Origin: Pedosphaera sp. | GTDB lineage: Bacteria > Verrucomicrobiota > Verrucomicrobiia > Limisphaerales > Pedosphaeraceae | DNA length: 5,059 nucleotides | Reading direction: 5' to 3' | NCBI GenBank assembly: GCA_028293465.1 | Contig: JAQGOT010000448.1 | Coordinates: 1-5,059 of the forward strand | Shown: one piece after another, positions 1-5,010 of the stretch | Position numbering within the stretch: position 1 is the first letter of the stretch | Layout of the letters: the number at the start of each line of letters is the position of its first letter | The notes under the pieces: model-generated | What the model saw: only the letters and a program-made list of their open reading frames with translations | Databases searched by the model: none | Told to the model about the DNA's origin: nothing | Translations under genes and position numbers: made by a program

Positions 1-1011
1 TGGATCGGCTTGTCCGCTTACGCGGCGGCCCGCACCCTGAGCACCTTTCGTGCGGAATCGTTCCGCTTCCGCCTGCTGCCGTGGTATGATCATTGGGTGA
101 AGCGGCAATTGCAGCCGGGCGACCACATCGTTTCCAGCTACGGCTACGCCAACGAATCATTCCGCTGGGCGCGCGAGCACGGCGGCAAGACCTTCGTCGA
201 TGCCGGCAACTCGCACATCGAGAATTTCTGGAACGTGCTGAGCGAGGAACATCGCCGTTGGAACTGCAAGTATCCGCCCGTCGCGCGGCATTGGTATGAA
301 CGCTCCCGGGCCATGCTCGCGGAAGTGGATTACGTCCTCTCGCCCAGTCACTACGTGACGCAGTCTTTCTTGGAACGCGGTTTCCGCCCCGCGCAAATTC
401 TCCGCACCATTTATCCCGTCGATCTTTCCCTCTTTCAACCCGCCGCGCTGCCGCGACCCAAAGACCGCCCGCTGACCCTCATCAACACCGGCAGCCTCTC
501 CTTGCGCAAAGGCACGCCGTACCTGCTAGAAGCGTTTCAAATCGTGTTGCGCCGCCATCCCTCCGCGCGACTGCTCCTCACCCGCACCATTCAGGACGAT
601 GTGAAACCCGTGCTGGAGAAATTTCGCGATCTGCCCATCGATTGGTCGCCGCCCTTGCCGCACGCGCAACTCGCCGAGCGCCTGCGCAGCGCGGATCTGT
701 TCGTGTTGCCATCATTGGAAGAAGGCCTGGTGCGCACCGCCCTCGAAGCAATGGCCTGCGGTTTGCCGGCGATCCTCACGCCTCATTGCGGCGCGAATGA
801 TTACATCCAGTCCGGCAAAAACGGCGAAGTCGTCCCCATCCGCGATTCCCAAGCCATCGCCGACGCCATCCTTCGATGGGCCGACCGCCTCCTCACCGCC
901 ACCGAGCCCCGGCCGCCCGGAATCGATCCCGCAGCCTTTTCCTTCCCGCATTTCGAGCGCCTCTTCTTCACCCAACTCCAGGAACTTGGCTTGTTGGACG
1001 GCAAATCATGA
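1..1011 (+). CDS. GT4-like glycosyltransferase, 5' end missing
   Basis: The frame is open from base 1, so the true start lies upstream; the TTG at 10 is only the first possible start in the window and I use its codon as residue 1. About 336 residues are visible, against roughly 380-420 for a typical GT4 enzyme, so part of the N-terminal acceptor-binding Rossmann domain is missing. The C-terminal donor-binding domain is clear: the linker into INTGSLSLRKGTPYLLEAF (about 158-176), then DLFVLPSLEEGLVRTALEAM (229-248) with the E-x7-E pair Glu238/Glu246, followed by GLPAILTPHCGANDYI and GKNGEVVP. In this family these residues bind the nucleotide-sugar phosphates and ribose, and the enzyme transfers a sugar with retention, usually in cytoplasmic glycan or lipid-glycan assembly. 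Donor and acceptor cannot be read from the sequence. The TGA stop overlaps the next start codon as ATGA, suggesting an operon with translational coupling. The family call is firm; substrate is unknown. Confidence 0.9.
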   Translation, partial: WIGLSAYAAARTLSTFRAESFRFRLLPWYDHWVKRQLQPGDHIVSSYGYANESFRWAREHGGKTFVDAGNSHIENFWNVLSEEHRRWNCKYPPVARHWYERSRAMLAEVDYVLSPSHYVTQSFLERGFRPAQILRTIYPVDLSLFQPAALPRPKDRPLTLINTGSLSLRKGTPYLLEAFQIVLRRHPSARLLLTRTIQDDVKPVLEKFRDLPIDWSPPLPHAQLAERLRSADLFVLPSLEEGLVRTALEAMACGLPAILTPHCGANDYIQSGKNGEVVPIRDSQAIADAILRWADRLLTATEPRPPGIDPAAFSFPHFERLFFTQLQELGLLDGKS

Positions 1012-1715
1012 AACCCGCTCGCAAACCCAAGCCGTTGCCCTTCGTGTTCCTGAACGTCGCCACCACCGCCGACGGCAAGCTCGCCCCGGCCAACCGCCAC
1101 TTCGTCCCCTTCAGCAGCGCCCGCGACCAGAAGCATCTGCTCGAACTCCGCACCACCGCGGACGCCGTCATGTCCGGTGCCCGCACCGTGGACCTGGCCC
1201 CCGTCAAACTCGGCCCCGGCGGAATTAAGTATCGACAGGAACGATTACGCCGCGGCCTCACCGAATACAATCTCCGCGTCGTCGTCAGCGGGGCAGGGAC
1301 CCTCAATCCCAAAGCCGAGATTTTCAAGCATCGCTTTTCCCCCATCATCATCCTCACCACCGACCGCGCCCGTCCCGCCCAGCTCAAGCAACTCCGCGCC
1401 CTGGCCGACGAAGTCAAAGTCTGCGGCGAGCGCGATTTGGATTTCCCCTTCGCTCTGCGCTGGCTGCGCGAAAAGTGGAACGTCAAACGCCTCCTCTGCG
1501 AAGGCGGCGGCGAAATCAACGACGCTCTGTTTCAAGCCGGCCTCGTCAACGAAATCCACCTCACCCTCTGCCCGGTGATCTTCGGCGGCCGCACCGCCCC
1601 GACCCTCGCCGACGGCACCGGCTTCCCCACGCTCGCCGCCGCCGCCCGGCTCTCGCTCAAGTCCCAGCAGCGGATCGGCGACGAACTCTTCCTGGTTTAC
1701 CGCGCCCGGAAATAA
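1008..1715 (+). CDS. RibD C-terminal domain / DHFR-like reductase
   Basis: This is a 235-residue protein with the fold signature of the RibD C-terminal reductase family. Family motifs in order are the N-terminal strand LNVATTADGKLAPANRHF (15-32), ADAVMSGARTV (51-61), a middle strand RVVVSGAGTLNP (90-101), the NADPH-binding LLCEGGGEINDALFQAGLV (162-180) with three consecutive glycines, and LCPVIFGGRTAPTL (187-200). RibD-type enzymes use NADPH to reduce the ribosylamino-pyrimidine intermediate of riboflavin synthesis. There is no deaminase domain and no other riboflavin gene is visible, so it may be the separate reductase, a paralogue acting on another pterin or pyrimidine, or a general DHFR-like reductase. 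I chose ATG 1008 because it overlaps the upstream stop (ATGA) and lies right before conserved sequence; the frame is open further upstream, but that part lies within the glycosyltransferase gene and is Pro/Ser/Arg-rich. A GGACGG about 7 bases upstream is a plausible ribosome site. Confidence 0.88.
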   Translation: MKPARKPKPLPFVFLNVATTADGKLAPANRHFVPFSSARDQKHLLELRTTADAVMSGARTVDLAPVKLGPGGIKYRQERLRRGLTEYNLRVVVSGAGTLNPKAEIFKHRFSPIIILTTDRARPAQLKQLRALADEVKVCGERDLDFPFALRWLREKWNVKRLLCEGGGEINDALFQAGLVNEIHLTLCPVIFGGRTAPTLADGTGFPTLAAAARLSLKSQQRIGDELFLVYRARK

Positions 1716-1847
1716 CCCCTCTTCGTTTAACGTAGTAACATTAGATAGACACTCGCGATCAAATTTCCTCCCCGCACGCAGGGTATCCACCAACGAGATT
1801 AACCCGCCCACCCGGCAAAAACGCCGCAATCGGCCAATCGGGGAGCG

Positions 1848-1859
1848 CGGGACGTCCCG
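1848..1859. repeat. GC-rich palindrome in convergent spacer
   Basis: CGGGACGTCCCG is a perfect 12-base palindrome inside a GC-rich patch (about 1840-1868) that can also fold as GCGG-GAC against GTCCGC. It lies between the convergent reductase and osmC genes. There is no T-run on either side, so it is not a standard intrinsic terminator. It could be a protein-binding site, a transcription-slowing hairpin or one copy of a dispersed intergenic repeat; only one copy is visible here. The remainder of the 217-base spacer (1716-1932) shows no gene and no recognisable terminator. Confidence 0.4.
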
Positions 1860-1932
1860 GTCCGCAGCACTACAAAATGCCACAAACGTCCGTGAACAAA
1901 CCAGGCTCTGGCTCCGCGCTCACCACCGCCGC

Positions 1933-2376
1933 TTACTTCTGCAGCGTCGCCTTCATCGTCAACTCATCCAATCCCGGCTTGAGCAACTGCGAAACCGGGC
2001 AACCTTCCTTCGCCTTCGCCGCCGTCTGCTGAAACGTCGCGTCATCAATTCCATCCACCTGCCCGACCGTTTCCAGATGGATCTTGGAAAGTTTGAAACC
2101 GGTGTCCGTCTTCACCATCGTCAGCCGCGCTTGGGTTCTGATTTCCTTCGGCGCGTGCCCGCCGGCGGACAGCAAGTTGGAAAACGCCATGCTGAAACAG
2201 GATGCATGAGCCGCCGCGATCAGCTCCTCCGGGTTCGTCCCGTGCATGTCATTTTCAAAACGGGTTTTGAAAGAGTAGGGGGTGTTCTGGAGGATGCGGC
2301 TTTGCGTGGACGTGGTTCCCTGACCGCTCTTCAAATCCCCTTTCCACACCGCTTCAGCAGATCGTTCAATTTGCAT
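1933..2376 (-). CDS. osmC: OsmC family peroxiredoxin
   Basis: The 147-residue length and the motif order match OsmC rather than Ohr. Visible motifs are the AVWKGDLKSGQGTTST opening (9-24), YSFKTRFE with Arg39 (34-41), TNPEELIAAAHASCFSMAFS (47-66) with the peroxidatic Cys60, and KAKEGCPVSQLLKP (121-134) with the resolving Cys126. In the known family the first cysteine reduces organic and hydrogen peroxides, Arg and Glu (here Arg39 and Glu50) stabilise its thiolate, and the two cysteines form the disulfide of the catalytic cycle; the enzyme acts as a cytoplasmic dimer. All of these residues are present, so activity is expected. The ATG at 2376 is the family start. Upstream on its strand the DNA is AT-rich (ACTAAATTATATTT directly before ATG), with no convincing Shine-Dalgarno. 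It appears to be a single-gene unit, convergent with the reductase gene and divergent from the 2642 gene. In other bacteria osmC is induced by osmotic, stationary-phase or peroxide stress. Confidence 0.95.
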   Translation of the reverse strand: MQIERSAEAVWKGDLKSGQGTTSTQSRILQNTPYSFKTRFENDMHGTNPEELIAAAHASCFSMAFSNLLSAGGHAPKEIRTQARLTMVKTDTGFKLSKIHLETVGQVDGIDDATFQQTAAKAKEGCPVSQLLKPGLDELTMKATLQK

Positions 2377-2519
2377 AAATATAATTTAGTTCTCGTTGGT
2401 TTGTTTGGTTGATGGCCGAGTCCGAGCATACCAGCAATTGCTCATTCCCGCAAATCTCCCTGCTGCAAATCAGTTGAATGAATCCCGCAGCATTTTGGCA
2501 CCGGAATTTGCCACCCTTT

Positions 2520-2537
2520 ATGGGGTCAATACCCCAT
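2520..2537. promoter_or_regulatory. Perfect inverted repeat, candidate operator
   Basis: ATGGGGT-CAAT-ACCCCAT is a perfect 7-bp inverted repeat with a 4-base spacer. It lies within the divergent spacer between osmC (start 2376) and the small-protein gene (start 2642), 143 and 104 bases from the two starts. Such symmetry in a divergent promoter region fits a dimeric regulator site. It could instead be a short RNA hairpin in a leader. No T-run follows, which argues against a terminator. The regulator cannot be identified from this window. Confidence 0.4.
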
Positions 2538-2641
2538 TCTGCGCCCCTTCCACCGCACGTAAGCTGCCCATCATCATTTTAGACCGCCGCCTGCCGGCAT
2601 CAGGTCACAACCCAAAGCATCGGAAGTCGCAATGCAACTCT

Positions 2642-2872
2642 ATGAAAATCTTCCTGCAAGACCAGCGGACTCAGTTGTACTGGATGGGCCTCGGCCAATG
2701 GACCAAAACTTCCGGAGAAGCTGTGGATTTTATAAATTCCGATAAAGCCATCGAGTTTGCTCTGCGCCACGGGTTATCCGGCACCCAGGTGGTTTTGAAA
2801 TTCCCCGACCAGCCCTATCATATCTGCCTCCCGTTCGGCGGACGATCGCCCCAGCCCGCACCCGCCGCCTGA
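2642..2872 (+). CDS. Small protein of unknown function, 76 aa
   Basis: I do not recognise a named family. The 76-residue product begins MKIFLQDQRTQLYWMGLGQW and continues with an acidic/aromatic stretch (EAVDFINSDKAIEFALRHGL, 26-45) and a short strand TQVVLKFP (48-55), ending in a Pro/Ala-rich tail. Alternating hydrophobic strands and one helix (about 33-43) suggest a compact cytoplasmic alpha/beta domain; there is no signal peptide, membrane segment or metal motif. Its resemblance to other short proteins beginning MK-hydrophobic-D-R-T and carrying a conserved QW is an impression from memory, not a search result. I prefer ATG 2642 to the in-frame ATG at 2396 because the extra 82 residues look like translated spacer DNA and would cover the osmC promoter region. 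GGAAG at about 2622 is too far upstream to be a good ribosome site, so initiation may not depend on one. It is divergent from osmC and apparently monocistronic. Confidence 0.65.
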   Translation: MKIFLQDQRTQLYWMGLGQWTKTSGEAVDFINSDKAIEFALRHGLSGTQVVLKFPDQPYHICLPFGGRSPQPAPAA

Positions 2873-2930
2873 CCTGCGGTTGCGGGAGCCCCCAAAAAAC
2901 CCGCTGGCGGATTGTTGACCGGGTGTTAGT

Positions 2931-2959
2931 TTGTAATTGCCTGATTCGTTCCTTATTCA
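2931..2959 (+). promoter_or_regulatory. Weak sigma70-like promoter candidate
   Basis: TTGTAA (2931-2936) and TATTCA (2954-2959) are separated by 17 bases. They match the sigma70 consensus at 4 of 6 and 3 of 6 positions, which alone is weak. The location is favourable: transcription would begin near 2966, immediately before the structured region, giving the PRC-barrel gene a leader of about 240 bases. Such partial matches occur by chance, so the call is tentative. Confidence 0.25.
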
Positions 2960-2968
2960 CTAATCATG

Positions 2969-3147
2969 GGTTAACGGGGCGATCAAGGCGGGGCGACTCC
3001 TTAACCGGGGCCGCTCTTTTTGTGTCGTCCCCCCGGCCTTGAGCCACCCTCCAAGGAGTTGTTTTGCCCATCTCGAACGGGGCCTTTTACCCCATTGTTC
3101 CCGAGTTGCCCGCTCGTAGGTTGTCATAGTGTCTCGCTGCGACGGGC
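2969..3147 (+). promoter_or_regulatory. Structured leader or small RNA candidate
   Basis: Three successive stem-loops can be drawn by eye. First, 2983-2997 pairs with 3024-3042 (TCAAGGC with GCCTTGA, then GGGG with CCCC, then CGAC with GTCG; 15 pairs, bulges of 1 and 3 bases, 26-base loop). Second, CTC-GAAC-GGGG at 3072-3082 pairs with CCCC-GTTC-GAG at 3090-3105 (11 pairs, 7-base loop, two bulges). Third, GCCCG/TCG at 3108-3116 pairs with CGACGGGC at 3140-3147 (8 pairs, one bulged C). Two further helices would compete with the first: GGTTAA 2969-2974 with TTAACC 3001-3006, and CCGGGG 3005-3010 with CCCCGG 3031-3036. Mutually exclusive helices ahead of a gene fit a leader that switches conformation, but I recognise no known riboswitch core. 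GC-rich DNA forms helices easily, so function is inference only. Confidence 0.35.
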
Positions 3148-3195
3148 TAATCTGCTTTGTCGGTGATCAGGTGGGACCAGGAGAGTCAACCAACA

Positions 3196-3200
3196 AAGGA
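3196..3200 (+). promoter_or_regulatory. Ribosome binding site of PRC-barrel gene
   Basis: AAGGA lies 8 bases before ATG 3209, a standard spacing. It is the clearest Shine-Dalgarno in the window and fixes the start codon, which also gives an immediate signal peptide. Confidence 0.7.
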
Positions 3201-3208
3201 AATAAGAA

Positions 3209-3907
3209 ATGAAACGCACACTGTTGTTACGAACCATCGCCCTCTGCATGACCGGCACTCTGCTGACGGGCTCGTTGATAGCCAGACAATCATCCGGCAG
3301 TTCCGGCAGCTCCAGTGATCCGAGTTCCTCCGGGTCCAGTTCTTCCGGGTCGAGCGCCTCACCTTATGGCTCGTCCTCGTCCTCCTCCGGCCTCTCACCC
3401 ACCGGCTCGTCCATGTCCTCCCAAAAGCCGGAGCGTCTGAGCCAGATCATGGGAGCCACCGTCAAGGGGCAGACGGGTGAAACGTTGGGCCAGATCAACG
3501 ACTTCGTGGTCAATCCCGCTTCGGGGCGCATCCAATTCGCCGTTATCTCGCTGAGCGATCAGAGCGGCAAACTCACGGCCGTGCCCTGGCCCTTGCTCCG
3601 GCCCGGCTCCGATCCCAGCACCTTCACGCTGAACGTGGACAAGCAGAAACTCAGCAGCGCGCAAACCTTCGATGCCAGTAGTTGGCCTGATTTCAGCCAG
3701 CCGGGATGGAGCCAGAAGGTATATTCGTATTACGGCATCCAGCTTCCGGGCCGGATGGGCGGCGGCGTCCCCACCGGTGGCAGTGAGAGCGGTGGCGGCT
3801 CCAGCCAGCCGCCGCCCAGCAGCGGCGGTTCCAGCCAACCGCCCAGCGGCGGCAGTTCGGGGAGCTCGGGCAGCAGCAGTGGTTCTGATCAAAGTAGTCC
3901 CAAATAA
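3209..3907 (+). CDS. Exported PRC-barrel protein with Ser/Gly-rich arms
   Basis: The 232-residue product begins with a typical Sec signal peptide (basic MKRTLLLR, hydrophobic to about 24, likely cleavage after Ala25). There is no lipobox cysteine, so it should be periplasmic or secreted. Residues 28-70 are almost only Ser and Gly with a few Pro. A PRC-barrel domain follows at about 75-178: ERLSQIMGATVKGQTGETLG, INDFVVNPASGRIQFAVISL, KLTAVPWPLLRPG, and WSQKVYSYYGI. Residues 185-232 form a second low-complexity arm with a GGSSQPP repeat. PRC-barrel domains are small beta-barrels found in ribosome maturation factor RimM, photosynthetic reaction-centre H subunits and many uncharacterised stress-linked proteins; the molecular role of exported versions is not settled. 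The two arms would give a folded module on flexible tethers, for instance for placement within the cell wall or matrix; that is inference. The gene seems monocistronic, with a good ribosome site and a strong downstream terminator. Confidence 0.9.
   Translation: MKRTLLLRTIALCMTGTLLTGSLIARQSSGSSGSSSDPSSSGSSSSGSSASPYGSSSSSSGLSPTGSSMSSQKPERLSQIMGATVKGQTGETLGQINDFVVNPASGRIQFAVISLSDQSGKLTAVPWPLLRPGSDPSTFTLNVDKQKLSSAQTFDASSWPDFSQPGWSQKVYSYYGIQLPGRMGGGVPTGGSESGGGSSQPPPSSGGSSQPPSGGSSGSSGSSSGSDQSSPK
3323..3352 (+). repeat. 15-base tandem duplication in Ser-rich arm
   Basis: AGTTCCTCCGGGTCC (3323-3337) is followed directly by AGTTCTTCCGGGTCG (3338-3352), differing at two bases. The unit keeps the reading frame and adds Ser/Gly residues to the N-terminal arm of the PRC-barrel protein, which suggests that this arm grew by slippage or local duplication. 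Confidence 0.6.
3794..3850 (+). repeat. Tandem repeat encoding GGSSQPP units
   Basis: A 30-base unit (3794-3823, GGSSQPPPSS) is followed by a 27-base unit (3824-3850, GGSSQPPSG). The copies differ by an in-frame codon loss and a few third-position changes, so the peptide is preserved better than the DNA. The unit lies in the C-terminal arm of the PRC-barrel protein. Confidence 0.65.
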
Positions 3908-3934
3908 TTAGCCCCAAAGAGCTTTGCTGCGAGT

Positions 3935-3958
3935 CTGAACCGGGAAGGGCCGGTTCAG
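3935..3958. other. Perfect 9-bp hairpin downstream of PRC-barrel gene
   Basis: CTGAACCGG pairs perfectly with CCGGTTCAG across a 6-base loop (GAAGGG). It sits 27 bases after the stop codon and 6 bases before the next, longer hairpin. With no T-run after it, it is probably not a terminator alone; it may protect the mRNA 3' end from exonucleases or act with the next hairpin. As DNA it could also be a binding site. Confidence 0.5.
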
Positions 3959-3964
3959 TCAGGG

Positions 3965-4004
3965 AAACCCTGGAAAGAGAACTCTCTTTTTCCAGGGTTT
4001 ATTT
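3965..4004 (+). terminator. Strong intrinsic terminator
   Basis: Bases 3965-3980 pair with 3985-4000 to form a 16-bp stem (15 Watson-Crick pairs and one G-U at 3977/3988) closed by the loop ACTC. The stem base runs into TTTATTT (3998-4004). This fits an intrinsic terminator for the PRC-barrel gene. On the minus strand the stem is followed by TTT then CCCTGAC, a poorer tail, so termination of the convergent FHA gene here is possible but less certain. Confidence 0.8.
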
Positions 4005-4083
4005 CGTTCAGGCGGGATGATACCTGCTGAAAGCCGGGCAGCTACAGCCCCTTACTGCCTGCGTCTTGGAAGGAGTCCGCCGA

Positions 4084-4710
4084 TTACTTGGAGAGCTGCT
4101 TGGTCGTCCGTTTGATGCCATCGGAAAGCTTGCTGACCAAGGTGCCGAAAAATCCCTTTTTCTTGTTCCGCATCATCTCGCTCCAAGCCGTGAGATGGCA
4201 CACATTGCTGCACGCCGGGCACAACTTCAGGTGCATGCCGCCCACCCGCCGAAGCTTGCGGATGCATTCATCGCAATGAACCCGCGTGCAATGCGGACAC
4301 TCCCAAACCGCGTGCCGTGTTGCGTGCCCGAGACACGCAGGATAACCATCCGCGAGGGGGATTGGCGTCGGGATCGTCACCTGCTCCGGCTTGGGCAGCT
4401 CCGGCAGCACGAGCCGGATCGCCGGCGCATCCAGCACCAGTTCCACCGTGCCGAGGCGCAAGGATTGCCCGCCATACAATGCCGATTCCCGGACCGGATC
4501 CCCATCGATAAACGTGCCGTTGGTGGAATCCAGATCGCGCACAAAAACAAAATCATTGTCCACCAGCACTTCGCAGTGCAAATCGGAGATTTCGGCATCC
4601 TCGATCACATGGTCATTCTCCGCGCTCCGGCCAAAACTGTTCACCCCCGGCTTCAGTTCAATGACTTTAGCCGGTCGTTCTATCGCGGACTTGATGATCA
4701 ATTTTGCCAT
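4084..4710 (-). CDS. FHA domain protein with B-box-like zinc module
   Basis: The 208-residue product has three parts. Residues 1-95 form a forkhead-associated domain with the phosphothreonine-binding core: G27-R28-S29, S42-x2-H45, and DSTNGT with Asn64 (61-66). FHA domains bind phosphothreonine peptides, so a Ser/Thr kinase partner is likely elsewhere in the genome. A Pro-rich linker (about 101-120) follows. Residues 126-171 carry a prokaryotic B-box-like zinc-binding pattern: C126-x2-H129, C138-x2-C141, H145-C146-x2-C149, then L-x-LCPAC-x3-C with C164, C167 and C171. The tail (181-208) is very basic, with NKKKGFFG and an amphipathic-looking KLSDGIKRTTKQ, which could touch membrane or nucleic acid. 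No signal peptide is present, so it is cytoplasmic. AAAGGA (4722-4727 complement) lies 11 bases before ATG, slightly far. Domain calls are firm for FHA and good for zinc binding; the biological role is unknown. Confidence 0.9.
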   Translation of the reverse strand: MAKLIIKSAIERPAKVIELKPGVNSFGRSAENDHVIEDAEISDLHCEVLVDNDFVFVRDLDSTNGTFIDGDPVRESALYGGQSLRLGTVELVLDAPAIRLVLPELPKPEQVTIPTPIPLADGYPACLGHATRHAVWECPHCTRVHCDECIRKLRRVGGMHLKLCPACSNVCHLTAWSEMMRNKKKGFFGTLVSKLSDGIKRTTKQLSK

Positions 4711-4749
4711 GTTTGTGCTCGTCCTTTGAGAGGTTCCTGAGCCCGCATC

Positions 4750-5010
4750 CTATTTGCTGTCCGGCGGGCTGTCCATAAGTTTTGACAAGTTTTTGACCCC
4801 GTTGGCCGTCCCAATATTCATTTCAATCCAGGCTTGATTTACGATTGTAAAACCGGAATCATGGCGGCACTGGCCGGAGCCAGCATTCTGCAGCGGGTCG
4901 CTTCCGATCCGGAGCGGCAGGCCGGTGGCAACGCCGAGGGTGGATCGGCCTCCAAAAAGAACCACTCGGGCAGCGGAGATAATAATGGGTGACCCCTTTA
5001 CGAACTGCAA
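4750..5010 (-). CDS. Uncertain 86-residue hypothetical frame
   Basis: I do not recognise the product. The frame has only a TTG start (5008-5010), because an in-frame TGA lies at 5043-5041 and no ATG occurs near the beginning. For: residue composition looks protein-like rather than the Pro/Arg-rich pattern of shadow frames (segments such as GGRSTLGVATGLPLRIGSDP and GFTIVNQAWIEMNIG), and its TAG stop is only 39 bases upstream of the FHA gene on the same strand, as in an operon. Against: the TTG abuts the ATG of the plus-strand gene at 5011 with no space between, so its promoter would lie inside that gene, and a 300-base divergent spacer is otherwise similar to the other divergent spacer here. 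It may be a real small protein, a decayed gene, or chance. If it is chance, 4711-5010 is a 300-base spacer where I see only weak promoter-like hexamers. Confidence 0.35.
   Translation of the reverse strand: MQFVKGSPIIISAARVVLFGGRSTLGVATGLPLRIGSDPLQNAGSGQCRHDSGFTIVNQAWIEMNIGTANGVKNLSKLMDSPPDSK

Larger units (their letters stand above)
2873..3208. other. 336-base intergenic region with RNA structure
   Basis: This gap separates the 2642 gene from the PRC-barrel gene, both on the plus strand. No convincing protein gene is present. It holds a weak sigma70-like promoter (2931-2959), a set of strong helices (2969-3147), a very short possible leader frame (3064-3129) and the ribosome site of the next gene. 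Just after the upstream gene, GCGGG 2882-2886 can pair with CCCGC 2900-2904 across a 13-base loop, but the A-run lies inside the loop and no T-run follows, so I see no clear terminator for the small-protein gene. Confidence 0.6.

Noticed and set aside
876..1007. Upstream extension of the reductase gene to ATG 876
   Set aside because: This part lies wholly inside the glycosyltransferase gene in another frame and encodes a Pro/Ser/Arg-rich string; ATG 1008 with the ATGA overlap precedes the conserved domain.
1245..1883. Long minus-strand open frame opposite the reductase
   Set aside because: It mirrors the reductase codons and is rich in Glu, Ala and Gly with no domain motif; a shadow of GC-rich coding DNA.
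2496..2513. Sigma54-like TTGGCAC...TTTGCC before the small-protein gene
   Set aside because: The GG and GC elements are separated by 11 bases instead of the required 10, and sigma54 promoters tolerate spacing changes poorly. The same bases also form a weak TGGCA/TGCCA inverted repeat.
2396..2641. N-terminal extension of the small-protein gene from ATG 2396
   Set aside because: The extra 82 residues have no coherent domain, would occupy the osmC promoter region and include the inverted repeat at 2520-2537; ATG 2642 gives a more protein-like start.
2894..2910. Minus-strand terminator-like CCGCCAGCGGG followed by a T-run
   Set aside because: The stem is only four pairs with a 2-base loop, and no minus-strand gene lies upstream of it.
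3395..3892. Minus-strand open frame opposite the PRC-barrel gene
   Set aside because: Composition is Ala/Arg/Gly-rich and derives from the Ser/Gly repeats on the coding strand; no motif or start signal supports it.
4793..4820. TTGACC-16-TATTCA promoter-like pair on the plus strand
   Set aside because: It lies about 190 bases before the 5011 gene and within the uncertain minus-strand frame; the -10 match is weak and the nearby duplicated TTTGAC could create the -35 by chance.
4861..4992. 43-codon plus-strand frame beginning ATGGCGGCACTG, in frame with the 5011 gene
   Set aside because: No ribosome site, Gly/Ser/Asn-rich end, no motif; its TGA at 4990-4992 separates it from the signal-peptide gene, and a readthrough model has no support.
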